From Marinoscillum sp. 108 (GTDB lineage Bacteria; Bacteroidota; Bacteroidia; Cytophagales; Cyclobacteriaceae), in NCBI RefSeq assembly GCF_902506655.1, contig NZ_LR734808.1, forward strand, positions 2,480,001 through 2,544,000: 64,000 nt of DNA, in the 5' to 3' direction. The position numbers were made by a program, and so were the translations under genes. Below are positions 56,031 through 64,000 of this stretch, piece after piece (the first letter of the stretch is position 1; each line of letters begins with the position of its first letter). The notes beneath the pieces were generated by a model, which did not search any database, was not told the DNA's origin, and saw nothing but the letters and a program-made list of their open reading frames with translations.

Positions 56031-56529
56031 TTTTTCTTAAAATCATTTTAACACGCAGGTGAGTTACTCCGGTCTTTCTTTCAAATTCTTTGTGAAAATC
56101 AAGAGACTCTAAGGTAACTGATTTGAAATCACTTTCCACAAAGCGGATAAATTTTACCATGTTGACATATAGACCACTAAATGTGCACTCATACCTCTCG
56201 GCCCCCTCCTTTGAAGTTTCATTGATCTCAACAATCTGCAAATTGGACTGCTCTGATCTGCTCACCAAAACGGCGAATATTTCAGCCTTTGAAGAGGCTC
56301 TGGTTACCACGGCTTTCAGGGAGTCTATTTGCCTCTTTTGAGTGGAGAGTTGGGCAATTTCAGCAATCAATTGCCGCTCTCCTTTTTGTGTAAGAGCACT
56401 CAGGTATTCATTTTCCTGATGAATACGAATGGTCTTTTGGAAGGCTGCAAAATAACCCACCACAAGGAGTAACACGGCAGCACTCACCATCATCAAGGTT
56501 TTTTGCTGATATGATAAATTACTCCACAT
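56014..56529 (-). CDS. PilO/GspM-like inner-membrane protein
   Basis: 171 residues: single N-terminal membrane helix (MMVSAAVLLLVVGYFAAF), a coiled coil (about 40-85, including LTQKGERQLIAEIAQLSTQK) and a small ferredoxin-like domain ending in YVNMVKFIRFVES ... LESLDFHKEF. This is the usual PilO/GspM plan. It overlaps the PilN-like gene by 11 bp. Confidence 0.75.
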   Translation of the reverse strand: MWSNLSYQQKTLMMVSAAVLLLVVGYFAAFQKTIRIHQENEYLSALTQKGERQLIAEIAQLSTQKRQIDSLKAVVTRASSKAEIFAVLVSRSEQSNLQIVEINETSKEGAERYECTFSGLYVNMVKFIRFVESDFKSVTLESLDFHKEFERKTGVTHLRVKMILRKNEYGS

Positions 56530-57700
56530 TTCTCGAAAGGATTAAATTAAACCTACCCTGTTCATTGCTCAGATCAGGCCCCTGAAAACGCTGAAAGATC
56601 ACATCCTCTACCCAATCCATTTGCTCCACCTGATGCACCCAATGGGTAAAATCAATGGGATCATCAGCTTTTCCGCTGATGACTACCCGCGGATTTGGGG
56701 GCTGAGTTTTCTTCCCCGGTCTATCAGACGGGGGGTTGATCAAGAGCTGCTCGAGAACGAGGGCTTTAGGAATAGATTTTCCAACCATGTCACAGATTTG
56801 AGCAATCTCAGGCTTGCCTTCCATATCTGAAAGCAGGTCCTTATTACTCAAGAGATAGGCTTGCAACTGCTTCTGTTTCGCTCCCAGCCGCTCAATCATC
56901 GAAGATTTACCCCTCAGCTCCTTGTTGGTGTCATTAAGAAAAACAAAAAGTGTGGCATTGATCAGGAACAATGCCAGCAACACTCCCAATACCGGATACC
57001 TTAAGCTCAGGTAGACCTTCTTGAACTTCAGATCTTTCTGGTTATGCTGGAGCTCGGGATAGCCTGTGGTTTCACCAAGTCCATTTAACGCATTAAGGGC
57101 CGCACAAAAGGGAGGCACCAGATTTTGATCAATCAATGTGTCGCCAAACTGCAAATCTGACGGAACCTCTTTCTGACCAGCAGGTCGGTTACCGGAAAAA
57201 TCAAATTCGAAACGCCCAATAGCCACCCTTGAATTGGTGGTTCGGCTATGGATTGACCGGGCCAAGGGGTACTCATTGAGTAAACCGAGATGAACCCCGA
57301 CAAGCTGATCCTTGTAAGGCTCCAGGGGATACAACAATTTTAGTAAGGAATCCTTTCTTGCAAAAGCGTAGGCGCTGCCCATAAAGTTGATCAGAAATTC
57401 ACCTTGATCCTCGTTGGTCACTTCTTCACTGAAAACCTTTTCAATACCCTCAGGAGTTAACTCATCTTCGGTAAATGCACTCAAAATTTGCTCAGAATAC
57501 ACTCCCAGGGATATCGGAAGTACCGGTCGCTGTAGTATATACTGCAAAATGCTTTCGGTGCCCTCCAAGGCTTCTCCCATACAAATCTCTCCCTCAGCGT
57601 CGATCCACACCAGCGCACCTTTGACCTCTAACCCGTCAGGTGAGTCTTCGATGCTCAGCCCTAAACATTCCTTCCTTAAGTATCGCTCCAATACTTTCAT
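56519..57700 (-). CDS. PilN/GspL-like assembly protein with PilM-like N-terminal part
   Basis: 393 residues. A cytoplasmic N-terminal half (1-235) has actin-like/PilM features (RVAIGRFEFDFSGN, LVPPFCAALNALNG). A membrane helix follows (YPVLGVLLALFLINATLFVFL), then a coiled coil and a small ferredoxin-like domain (NPRVVISGKADDPIDFTHWV). The combination matches GspL, which fuses the roles of PilM and PilN. It lies 8 bp after the secretin gene. Confidence 0.75.
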   Translation of the reverse strand: MKVLERYLRKECLGLSIEDSPDGLEVKGALVWIDAEGEICMGEALEGTESILQYILQRPVLPISLGVYSEQILSAFTEDELTPEGIEKVFSEEVTNEDQGEFLINFMGSAYAFARKDSLLKLLYPLEPYKDQLVGVHLGLLNEYPLARSIHSRTTNSRVAIGRFEFDFSGNRPAGQKEVPSDLQFGDTLIDQNLVPPFCAALNALNGLGETTGYPELQHNQKDLKFKKVYLSLRYPVLGVLLALFLINATLFVFLNDTNKELRGKSSMIERLGAKQKQLQAYLLSNKDLLSDMEGKPEIAQICDMVGKSIPKALVLEQLLINPPSDRPGKKTQPPNPRVVISGKADDPIDFTHWVHQVEQMDWVEDVIFQRFQGPDLSNEQGRFNLILSRNVE

Positions 57701-57708
57701 GGTGCTGG

Positions 57709-59583
57709 TTAATAGACGATTGTAGGCTTAATGAAAATCAACAGCTTTGTCTCAGAGTTATCCTTGGTCTTAGAACTAAAGAGCCATTTGAGGATCGGAA
57801 TTCTGGAAAGCAGCGGAATTCCACTCCCTCCTTCGGCCTTGCTCACTTCTTCCAGGCCTCCTATCACCACCATTTCCTCATTCTTCACCCTGATTTTAGA
57901 GATGAACTTCCTACTGGCATTGCCCGGAGGAGCTCCGGTGATCTCCGGAGGAATGAAATCACTAAACTCTGCCTCTATGGACAGGGTAACATCCTCCATG
58001 TCACTCACGAAAGGACTGATCTTCAAATCCAGATTTGCTTCCACTTTCTCATACCTGGGGGTCACCGTCACAATTGGGTTGACTCCTCCTGTTACATTTT
58101 GAGTTTCGATCAGGTAATAGACCGACTGACCAATGGTCAGCGTAGCTTCATGTCCATTCAGTGTAGATAGCTTGGGGGTAGACCTGATATTCAAATTATT
58201 GTTCTCTTCCATGGCCTGGATAGTGGCATAGAAACTGGGGGTAACCCGGCCAAGGTTCATGATTCCCCGGCTATCCAGATTATTCAGAATCCTGTTGAAT
58301 GTCTGTGAACTAAGGGTCACGTCTACGCCCGAAAATATTTGTCCTTGTGTAGTAGGGACAGAATCTCCCAAAAACGCCTTGACCCCTGTCCTCAACGAAC
58401 TACCCTTTCTCATTTCTACCACCATCACTTCTATCAGCACATTGGGAACAGCCCGGTCTATATCGTTCAAAAAGCTGGTTAACCTATTGATCGCTTGCTC
58501 ACTCCCCGTAAGAATCAGTGCGTTCAGGTCATTAAATGGTTTCACCTGCACTTGCTGGATCAAAGACTGTGGAATCACCGCCTCCACACCTTCTACAGAT
58601 CTGTTTTTGAAGGAATACACACGGGCCTCGTTGATTGTACCCTTCTGCATTTCTCCGATTAGATAAATACCCTTATTGGTCACTGAGTAGGTCTGATTAG
58701 AAGATTCCAGGGCTATATTCAAAAAATCCTCAAATGATACGGAGTCCAGTCTACAATTGAGCATCCCCTGAGGATCACCCAAAAGGACATAACCAATATT
58801 CAATTGTTCTCCCACCTGTCGGATCAACTCAACAGCTGGAGTTTGGTAGCAATTTATGGATAGGTAGGGAAGTCCATCCATATAAAAAGTCTTCAAATCA
58901 TGACCTCCGGAATGCGTATAACCCGCTGACCGCCTGCTGGGCCGGTTATTTTCAATTTGAGGTGCAATCTGACCCGAGACCTGATAGACGTTTTCGGATT
59001 TTTTTTCAAGTTTAAGGTTATTGGCTTCCGCGAAGTTTTCGATAGCCACCTCTATGGGGAGGGCTCTGATAAATGCATTGACCATCTGACCCGCTACCGC
59101 CTGATTGACGATCACATTATACCCGGACTTTCGGGTGATGTCCGCAGCTACTTCTGCAAGCAAATTGTTCTGAGCATTGATGGTCAGTAATTGATGCTCC
59201 TGATCATATGTAGCAATCGCTCTTTCGGGCTCTACAATACCTTGATGATAGAAAGAAAAAATATTATTGGTGAATTTTATTTGCAGGTCATATTCGTCGC
59301 AGATAAACAGCAACAAATCCTTCACCAGCACATTATTGAAGTTATTGGTAATTGCTATCTGAGGGATGTTGCCCAGGTTCACATTTAAATGATGAGTTTC
59401 GGCCACCGCTCTCAGTAATTCGGACAGTGGAGCATCCACCAGGGTAAAGTCCACAGGCTCATTAAGACCGGCAATTTCCTTACTGAGTGTATCCAGCCGC
59501 TGACTCAGGCCAGACGGATCTTGTGCCACTACCCCACGGGCAATAAGAAAGAAGAGAATAACAAAAATGAATGATTTGCTCAA
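57709..59583 (-). CDS. gspD: type II secretion / type IV pilus secretin
   Basis: 624 residues. Signal peptide ends at about 21 (VVAQ). STN-like and N domains (about 40-300, PVDFTLVDAPLSELLRAVAE). Secretin domain about 370-624: VLIEVMVVEMRKGSSLRTGV, NLNIRSTPKLSTLNG, VTVTPRYEKVEANLDLKISP and GGLEEVSKAEGGSGIPLLSR before the C-terminal FIKPTIVY. It forms the outer-membrane channel. The start is TTG, overlapping the gspE stop by 4 bp (TTGA); no ATG opens a proper signal peptide. Confidence 0.93.
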   Translation of the reverse strand: MSKSFIFVILFFLIARGVVAQDPSGLSQRLDTLSKEIAGLNEPVDFTLVDAPLSELLRAVAETHHLNVNLGNIPQIAITNNFNNVLVKDLLLFICDEYDLQIKFTNNIFSFYHQGIVEPERAIATYDQEHQLLTINAQNNLLAEVAADITRKSGYNVIVNQAVAGQMVNAFIRALPIEVAIENFAEANNLKLEKKSENVYQVSGQIAPQIENNRPSRRSAGYTHSGGHDLKTFYMDGLPYLSINCYQTPAVELIRQVGEQLNIGYVLLGDPQGMLNCRLDSVSFEDFLNIALESSNQTYSVTNKGIYLIGEMQKGTINEARVYSFKNRSVEGVEAVIPQSLIQQVQVKPFNDLNALILTGSEQAINRLTSFLNDIDRAVPNVLIEVMVVEMRKGSSLRTGVKAFLGDSVPTTQGQIFSGVDVTLSSQTFNRILNNLDSRGIMNLGRVTPSFYATIQAMEENNNLNIRSTPKLSTLNGHEATLTIGQSVYYLIETQNVTGGVNPIVTVTPRYEKVEANLDLKISPFVSDMEDVTLSIEAEFSDFIPPEITGAPPGNASRKFISKIRVKNEEMVVIGGLEEVSKAEGGSGIPLLSRIPILKWLFSSKTKDNSETKLLIFIKPTIVY

Positions 59584-60971
59584 AGTAAATACGTATAAAT
59601 TTCCTCCAGAGAGGTCTCTCCCTGCTCAAACTGTTCTATTGCACTCGTCATCAGACTACCATTTTCGGAGCTGTACTGATCAGGTTTTGAAAAAATCAAC
59701 TCCTTGTTGGTCTCCGTGATGTTGACCATTTCGTAAATAGCCATTCGCCCCTTGTAGCCTGTCCCATGGCATTCACTGCAACCAACGGGGGTAAAATAAC
59801 AATCTATTTGGGAATTCTTCAAAATTTCTGGTAGCTGTGACAAATCTGATTGCCTGTGCTTGCATGCTGGACATAACCTCCTGAGCAATCGCTGGGCCAC
59901 CGCTACATTCAGGGTATCCGCTATCAGATACTCCGGAATACCCATCTCCATAAGCCTGGAGATAATGCCAATGGCAGAGTTGGTGTGCAAGGTAGACATC
60001 ACCAAATGACCCGTCATGGCTGCTCTGATCGCTATCCTGGCCGTATCCACATCCCGAATTTCACCCACCATGATAATGTCCGGATCCTGCCTCAAAAAAG
60101 TGCGCAGGGTGGTAGCGAAATCCAGTCCTACTTTTTCATTTAACTGTACCTGGTTGATCCCGTCAAGCGTGTATTCTATGGGGTCTTCAATAGTGAGGAT
60201 ATTAGTAGTGGGCACATTGAGGTATTTCAATGCCCCGTATAGTGTGGTGGTCTTCCCAGAACCGGTAGGTCCACTGATGAGCACCATGCCCTGGGGCCTG
60301 GAAATGGATTCCAGAAATAGCTTTATTTGACCCGCATTTAGTCCAAGCTGCCGAATATCCAGATTGGATGCATCACTGGATAACAACCTGAGAACCACCT
60401 TCTCACCAAACAAAGTGGGCAGCACTGAAACCCTAATATCATATTGCCCCTTTGCATTTTTAATCAGGATGCGACCATCCTGAGGCAGGCGCTTCTCAGC
60501 AATATCCAGGTTGCTGATGATCTTGATCTTGTTGACATACTCATGATACTTCTCCTTTTTGAGTTCATACCGCTCGATCAGCTTACCATCCAACCTCATC
60601 CTGATCCTGGACCGATCCTGATACTTTTCTATGTGGATGTCACTACAGCCAAGCTCATTGGCTTCCGAAATCATCTCGCCGATAAACTCATCAGAGTTTA
60701 CATTGAGCGAGCGCACCGTGTCTCCCCCAGATCTGATGTAATACCTGGTGAGTTGACTACCTATCCACTCACTATCCGCAACCTCTATGTGTATCTCCTT
60801 ACCCGTGATGACGGAAAGTTGCCTTGCCAGCATTTCAGGTTCTTGAGCATCAGCGTACAGCACCAAGCGCCTCCCTTCAGCCATCTTCGGGAAAACCCGA
60901 TATTTCCAGGCAATGGAAGTGGATAACTCTTTGATCAGATTAGAAGAAATAGGCGCTGACTGGTCCAACAT
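59580..60971 (-). CDS. gspE: type II secretion / type IV pilus assembly ATPase
   Basis: 463 residues from the ATG at 60971 (an upstream ATG at 61022 would extend it by 17 residues into the prepilin peptidase frame). Walker A GPTGSGKTT (about 234-242), the Asp box (FRTFLRQDPDIIMVGEIRD, Walker B region), His box (STLHTNS), and a C-terminal zinc site (CPACK...CSECHGTGYKGR). All residues needed for hexameric ATP hydrolysis are present. It drives pseudopilus growth. It is directly upstream of gspD. Confidence 0.94.
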   Translation of the reverse strand: MLDQSAPISSNLIKELSTSIAWKYRVFPKMAEGRRLVLYADAQEPEMLARQLSVITGKEIHIEVADSEWIGSQLTRYYIRSGGDTVRSLNVNSDEFIGEMISEANELGCSDIHIEKYQDRSRIRMRLDGKLIERYELKKEKYHEYVNKIKIISNLDIAEKRLPQDGRILIKNAKGQYDIRVSVLPTLFGEKVVLRLLSSDASNLDIRQLGLNAGQIKLFLESISRPQGMVLISGPTGSGKTTTLYGALKYLNVPTTNILTIEDPIEYTLDGINQVQLNEKVGLDFATTLRTFLRQDPDIIMVGEIRDVDTARIAIRAAMTGHLVMSTLHTNSAIGIISRLMEMGIPEYLIADTLNVAVAQRLLRRLCPACKHRQSDLSQLPEILKNSQIDCYFTPVGCSECHGTGYKGRMAIYEMVNITETNKELIFSKPDQYSSENGSLMTSAIEQFEQGETSLEEIYTYLL

Positions 60972-61431
60972 AAATGTGAATAAATAAGGCGACAGTAAAT
61001 ATAGGGGCCAAAAACCCTGCAAGCGGAATCAAGTGCTGCTTTTTATACCTTTCAGATAGACGATTGGCCATCAAATGCATGCTAAGTGCTGAAATCAGCC
61101 CGGCATTGAGCCAGATCACAAAATCTGGAAAATCGAAGTAAACCGATACAATCATTAGGTAGAATACATCCCCCAGACCGAACATACCTGAAAAACTGAG
61201 CTGATTGCGCCAGCGAATCAGCAGCATAGAAAGACCAATAATAACAGCAAGGAACCCCCAATTAAATGCGAGGCCCCAGAGCGAGATGGGCTGCACAAAA
61301 AAATGAAACAATACGGGCAGTACTGCAAAAAAAAGGATTAGGTACACATGTATACTTCTGCTTTTAAAATCCTGCCAAAAAATCAGGAATGAGCAGAAGC
61401 TGAAAAGCAGGAGAAAAATCACATACATCAA
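60940..61431 (-). CDS. prepilin peptidase, catalytic core only
   Basis: 163 residues with about six membrane helices. Both catalytic aspartates of A24 peptidases are present: one in WQDFKSRSIHVY and one in GLGDVFYL (GxGD). The N-terminal cysteine-rich methyltransferase domain found in GspO/PilD (usual length 250-290) is absent. It should cleave the leaders of the pseudopilins encoded in this operon. It overlaps the GspG-like gene by 4 bp and the gspE gene by 32 bp. Confidence 0.88.
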   Translation of the reverse strand: MMYVIFLLLFSFCSFLIFWQDFKSRSIHVYLILFFAVLPVLFHFFVQPISLWGLAFNWGFLAVIIGLSMLLIRWRNQLSFSGMFGLGDVFYLMIVSVYFDFPDFVIWLNAGLISALSMHLMANRLSERYKKQHLIPLAGFLAPIFTVALFIHIYVGPVSAYFF

Positions 61432-61841
61432 TCCTTTTGGGTCTCTATCATGTTTCCATCCTGATCGATCTCCCAGATATTCATCACCCCATCGCCATCA
61501 AAATCAACCTGAGCTGTGGCCCGAGCCACATAGGTAGTGGGCGTTGCCTCCAAGATTTCGATTAAGTAGTTGGCATTCCCAGCTTCCTCACTGACTAACC
61601 CCTCCTGTTCAAATCCAATCTGGTCCAGGTTGTCACTAAACCTGGAGTACTCATAGTAATAGGTCTTTTGCAGGGTATGAACATGCTTCAGTGCCTGCTT
61701 GGCTTCTATGGATCTAGTGCGGGTAATGAGTGGCATCAGAGAGGGCAATGCCAATAACACCAGTATCCCGATGATCACCAACACTACCAGCAGTTCGGAT
61801 AAGGTAAAGGCAGCCAGCCGCTTTTTATTCAGATTACTCAT
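61428..61841 (-). CDS. gspG: GspG-like major pseudopilin
   Basis: 137 residues. Short basic leader MSNLNKKRLAA, cleavage after Ala, then FTLSELLVVLVIIGILVLLA with Glu at +5. The C-terminus carries an acidic DFDGDGVMNIWEIDQDGN loop, reminiscent of the calcium site of GspG. This is the first gene of the secretion operon, 23 bp after a Bacteroidota-type -7 box. Only Ala is at -1 where Gly is usual. It is called GspG by position, leader and C-terminal loop. Confidence 0.82.
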   Translation of the reverse strand: MSNLNKKRLAAFTLSELLVVLVIIGILVLLALPSLMPLITRTRSIEAKQALKHVHTLQKTYYYEYSRFSDNLDQIGFEQEGLVSEEAGNANYLIEILEATPTTYVARATAQVDFDGDGVMNIWEIDQDGNMIETQKD

Positions 61842-61863
61842 AAGGTTCCTTTGGACTTTTTCT

Positions 61864-61896
61864 CAAATTTAGGAAAATCTCATTGGTTTAATCAAT
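61864..61896 (-). promoter_or_regulatory. probable Bacteroidota promoter of the secretion operon
   Basis: On the minus strand TTG, 21 bp, TAAATTTG (exact TAnnTTTG -7 consensus), ending 22 bp before the GspG-like start codon. Confidence 0.5.
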
Positions 61897-61984
61897 TGAG
61901 GAACTCCAATTTGGTGAAGATGATGTATCCTTACCACATTTACTCTGTGGATGATCTCAGGTACTGGTGAGACCATGTACCCGT

Positions 61985-62082
61985 TTCAGTTAGCCTCTGA
62001 CTTTTTATATTCGATTCAGTCAGATATAAACTGACCATTGTCCTAGATTTTAAGTTATGCCAATCCTAAGCTGGTAGAGGTC
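61985..62082. repeat. REP-like element, diverged copy C
   Basis: Resembles copies A and B: AGCCT, CAGTCAG...CTGACC hairpin arms, CCTAG...TTAAGTTA and a final AGAGG. More degraded than A and B but with the same order of blocks. Confidence 0.5.
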
Positions 62083-62099
62083 CTTCAGCCCACATGAGT

Positions 62100-63113
62100 C
62101 TATTTGTTTTTCATGGTCTCTATTTCTTTTTCAAGTTTTTCAACCCGCTCATTTTGCTCAATCAAATAAAGCGTCAGTTCCTCTATTTTCTCCAGCAGTT
62201 TGGCATTCATCTCCCCCAGCAAAATCCCCTGCTCCGCCACCTCTGTGGCCGATGGGATGCCGGGTAGGTGCTTGTTTGCTTTTATGAAGTCCGCTGTTGC
62301 TCCCAACTCTGGAAGCTCGTACCCCTCAGAAAAAACGTAATCTGGCCAGGGTGCCGCTTCTACTTTTACCTCTTCCATGATGGCTTTACCTGCTATGGCA
62401 AGCTCGTATCCGGCAGGAAGCGCTGTAGTACCTACTGTAAGAGCAGATGAAACATGTGTAAGTCCATCACCACGCACATAAAACCGCTTAACATTAATAT
62501 CAGGATCCCCAACTATGAAATAATCGGCTGTCGAACCAACATCGAAATCATCAGAAGGGTTAATCCAGAATTGAGCTGAATTGTTGCTCTCAATGTGTCG
62601 AATTTCAGCTGGGTCATTGGTCTGAGCACTGAAAAGTAACCTGCTCGTTGTGCCATTCTTACCCAGCGTTAAGTAACCAGAATGATCAAGTTTCAACTTA
62701 ACTGAATTATTGATACGCCATTCAAAACCACCTGTGGTTCCCGAGGTAGAAGACCCGATGAGCGAGGAAAGCTGCGAATCCCAGGTACCCACATTCCAAA
62801 CCAACCTACCTCCGCCCTGAAACCACAACTCATCAGAATGCGAAATACTGTGCCTGAAATCATTGTAAACACCAATCGTCATTCTCAAGTCTTCTGATCC
62901 GGAGCCAGGACTATCAGAACTTTCATCTTGAACAAGAATAAAAGCTCTATCTGACCCATAGTTTACGTTTGAGTGAAAGTTCATAAGAAAACTCCCACCA
63001 CTACTAGGAGACTTAAAGTTGACCAGACCACCACTGAAAGTGTTACCATTCCACTGAGCAAACCCCAGATTGGACAAACAAACCAACGCAAATGTTAATA
63101 AACTTCCTTTCAT
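62100..63113 (-). CDS. exported surface protein with trimer-type C-terminal module
   Basis: 337 residues: signal peptide (MKGSLLTFALVCLSNLGFAQ), beta-rich middle (FNLNSNVNYGSDRAFILVQD-like and GSTSGTTGGFEWRINNSVKL), then the shared cassette VKVEAAPWPDYVFSEGYELP ... HLPGIPSATEVAEQGILLGE and a coiled coil. It starts 4 bp before the stop of the next surface gene (ATGA overlap), so the two are translated together. No GIGTT motif is obvious in this copy. Confidence 0.82.
   Translation of the reverse strand: MKGSLLTFALVCLSNLGFAQWNGNTFSGGLVNFKSPSSGGSFLMNFHSNVNYGSDRAFILVQDESSDSPGSGSEDLRMTIGVYNDFRHSISHSDELWFQGGGRLVWNVGTWDSQLSSLIGSSTSGTTGGFEWRINNSVKLKLDHSGYLTLGKNGTTSRLLFSAQTNDPAEIRHIESNNSAQFWINPSDDFDVGSTADYFIVGDPDINVKRFYVRGDGLTHVSSALTVGTTALPAGYELAIAGKAIMEEVKVEAAPWPDYVFSEGYELPELGATADFIKANKHLPGIPSATEVAEQGILLGEMNAKLLEKIEELTLYLIEQNERVEKLEKEIETMKNK
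62181..62372 (-). repeat. near-identical C-terminal cassette, copy 1
   Basis: About 190 bp that is almost identical to 63197-63388, differing at roughly eight bases by eye. It codes for the conserved C-terminal part of the surface proteins. The flanking coding sequence is much less alike, suggesting recent exchange or strong purifying selection. Confidence 0.8.
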
Positions 63114-64000
63114 TTTATTTTAGATTCAAGTTCGATGACTCTCTCGGAAAGGTTTTGATTGTCATTTTTTAGTTCAATGACATACAAAGTGAGCTCCTCT
63201 ATTTTCTCCAGCAGCTTCGCATTCATCTCCCCCAGCAAAATCCCCTGCTCCGCCACCTCTGTGGCTGATGGGATACCGGGTAGGTGCTTGTTTGCTTTTA
63301 TGAAGTCCGCTGTTGCTCCCAAATCTGGAAGCTCGTACCCCTCAGAAAAAACGTAATCTGGCCATGGTGCCGCTTCTACTTTTACTTCCTTACTCCGAAT
63401 GGTGCCATTTACTTCCAGTTTTTCAGTGGGGTTGATCACATCAACTCCCACGCTACCACCTGCGGTTAATGTCAAATTGTTTTGCCATTCCCATGATCCC
63501 GAGTTGTAGTATCTTGTTTGAAGCAACATTCTTCCACTGGCATTGGCATTACTTTCATTATTCGGTGTGACCATAATCCTTCCCTGCTGCCAGGCGTTAC
63601 CTCCATTGGTATTGGCAGGAATCACAAAGCCTAATGTAGCACCCTCATTCATGCTTCGAGTACCAGAAGAGGCTTCAATAATCAAATTAGCTGCCTTTTC
63701 ATCTGTTGAATTGATATCCACAGCATCTGACAAAACATGGAATTTTGCATCCGGGTTGGATAATCCCACACCAAAATCACCGCCCTTAATAAATGATTTC
63801 CCTGCTGGATGAAGTTGTATTTTAGTTTGATTGCCAGCGTTATTAAAAATTATGGCTCGATTATCCAAGGCATCAAAAGCAATGACATTGCCTTGATAAG
63901 ATACCCTCAGGGCATTGCCCGAAAATCTTCCAATCTTAACTCCATCATCTACATTTCCGCTCGCTAAAAATTTAACAAACCTGTTGTTGTTCATTGTAAG
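63110..64000 (-). CDS. surface protein with trimer-type C-terminal module (5' end outside window)
   Basis: At least 294 residues. The reading frame remains open to the right edge (codons before the ATG at 63994 have no stop), and there is no signal peptide at that ATG, so the real start is probably outside the window. Contains LRVSYQGNVIAFDALDNRAI, DFGVGLSNPDAKFHVL (a GxGxxxP-type unit), then SKEVKVEAAPWPDYVFSEGY and the shared C-terminal cassette, followed by a coiled coil. Same family as the neighbouring gene. Confidence 0.8.
   Translation of the reverse strand, partial: LTMNNNRFVKFLASGNVDDGVKIGRFSGNALRVSYQGNVIAFDALDNRAIIFNNAGNQTKIQLHPAGKSFIKGGDFGVGLSNPDAKFHVLSDAVDINSTDEKAANLIIEASSGTRSMNEGATLGFVIPANTNGGNAWQQGRIMVTPNNESNANASGRMLLQTRYYNSGSWEWQNNLTLTAGGSVGVDVINPTEKLEVNGTIRSKEVKVEAAPWPDYVFSEGYELPDLGATADFIKANKHLPGIPSATEVAEQGILLGEMNAKLLEKIEELTLYVIELKNDNQNLSERVIELESKIK
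63197..63388 (-). repeat. near-identical C-terminal cassette, copy 2
   Basis: Counterpart of 62181-62372. The protein segments differ at very few positions (for example PELG against PDLG). The cassette encodes the same stem and coiled-coil start that also occurs, less similar, in the proteins at 30051 and 45038. Confidence 0.8.

Noticed and set aside
57640-58170. 176-codon plus-strand frame over the secretin gene
   Set aside because: Overlaps the conserved secretin domain on the other strand; no independent support.
1-64000. CRISPR array, tRNA or rRNA
   Set aside because: No regularly spaced direct repeats, no cloverleaf or rRNA-like sequence noticed on either strand by reading; a covariance-model scan was not possible.

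Overview
The window looks like a chromosomal segment from a marine or soil member of the Bacteroidota, order Cytophagales (Cyclobacteriaceae, Fulvivirgaceae or Reichenbachiellaceae type). Reasons: a secreted protease with a type IX secretion (T9SS) sorting tail, histidine kinases with periplasmic TPR sensors, a DUF4382 lipoprotein, Bacteroidota-style RHS proteins, a Bacteroidota-type -7 promoter box (TAnnTTTG), and almost no Shine-Dalgarno sequences. The species cannot be told from the sequence alone. No rRNA, tRNA or CRISPR array was seen.

Layout. (1) 1-7588, minus strand: nuoH-I-J-K-L-M-N, the membrane arm of respiratory complex I plus the NuoI ferredoxin subunit. The cluster begins at nuoH; nuoA-G are not here. 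NuoI has a long Lys/Pro/Ala-rich tail. (2) 7868-12369: a small exported protein, gluconokinase, and a T9SS-exported M43-like metalloprotease with a lipoprotein gene. (3) 12410-21446, minus strand: three tandem TPR histidine kinases and a PAS histidine kinase. Two of the TPR kinases each follow a small gene of one family. The two small genes share a conserved upstream region with a near-palindrome, and hairpins or terminators sit between small gene and kinase. (4) 21792-31202, plus strand: an envelope-stress-like block of lipoproteins, a hybrid kinase, a sigma-54 response regulator, outer-membrane beta-barrels and a long coiled-coil lipoprotein. A GG-N10-GC sigma-54 promoter lies directly downstream of the regulator gene.

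(5) 31304-35008 and 54283-61841, minus strand: two halves of one type II secretion / type IV pilus-like operon. The right half encodes GspG-like pseudopilin, prepilin peptidase, GspE, secretin, PilN/GspL-like, PilO/GspM-like, a four-repeat lipoprotein and a GspC/PilP-like protein. The left half encodes a GspK-position protein, two pseudopilins, GspF and a MORN-type lipoprotein. (6) Between the halves lies an island of about 19 kb. It holds a split RHS protein pair ending in an M15-like peptidase toxin with an exported immunity candidate, a giant fused RHS protein with a different C-terminal toxin candidate and a cytoplasmic immunity candidate, a trimer-type surface protein, a broken REP-associated transposase, REP-like repeats and a fragment of an XRE regulator gene. 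(7) 62100-64000: two adjacent surface proteins with nearly identical C-terminal cassettes.

The most notable reading is that polymorphic RHS toxins have landed inside a T2SS-like operon, separating the ATPase and secretin genes from gspF and the minor pseudopilins. The second is the duplicated small-protein/TPR-kinase module with its conserved leader.
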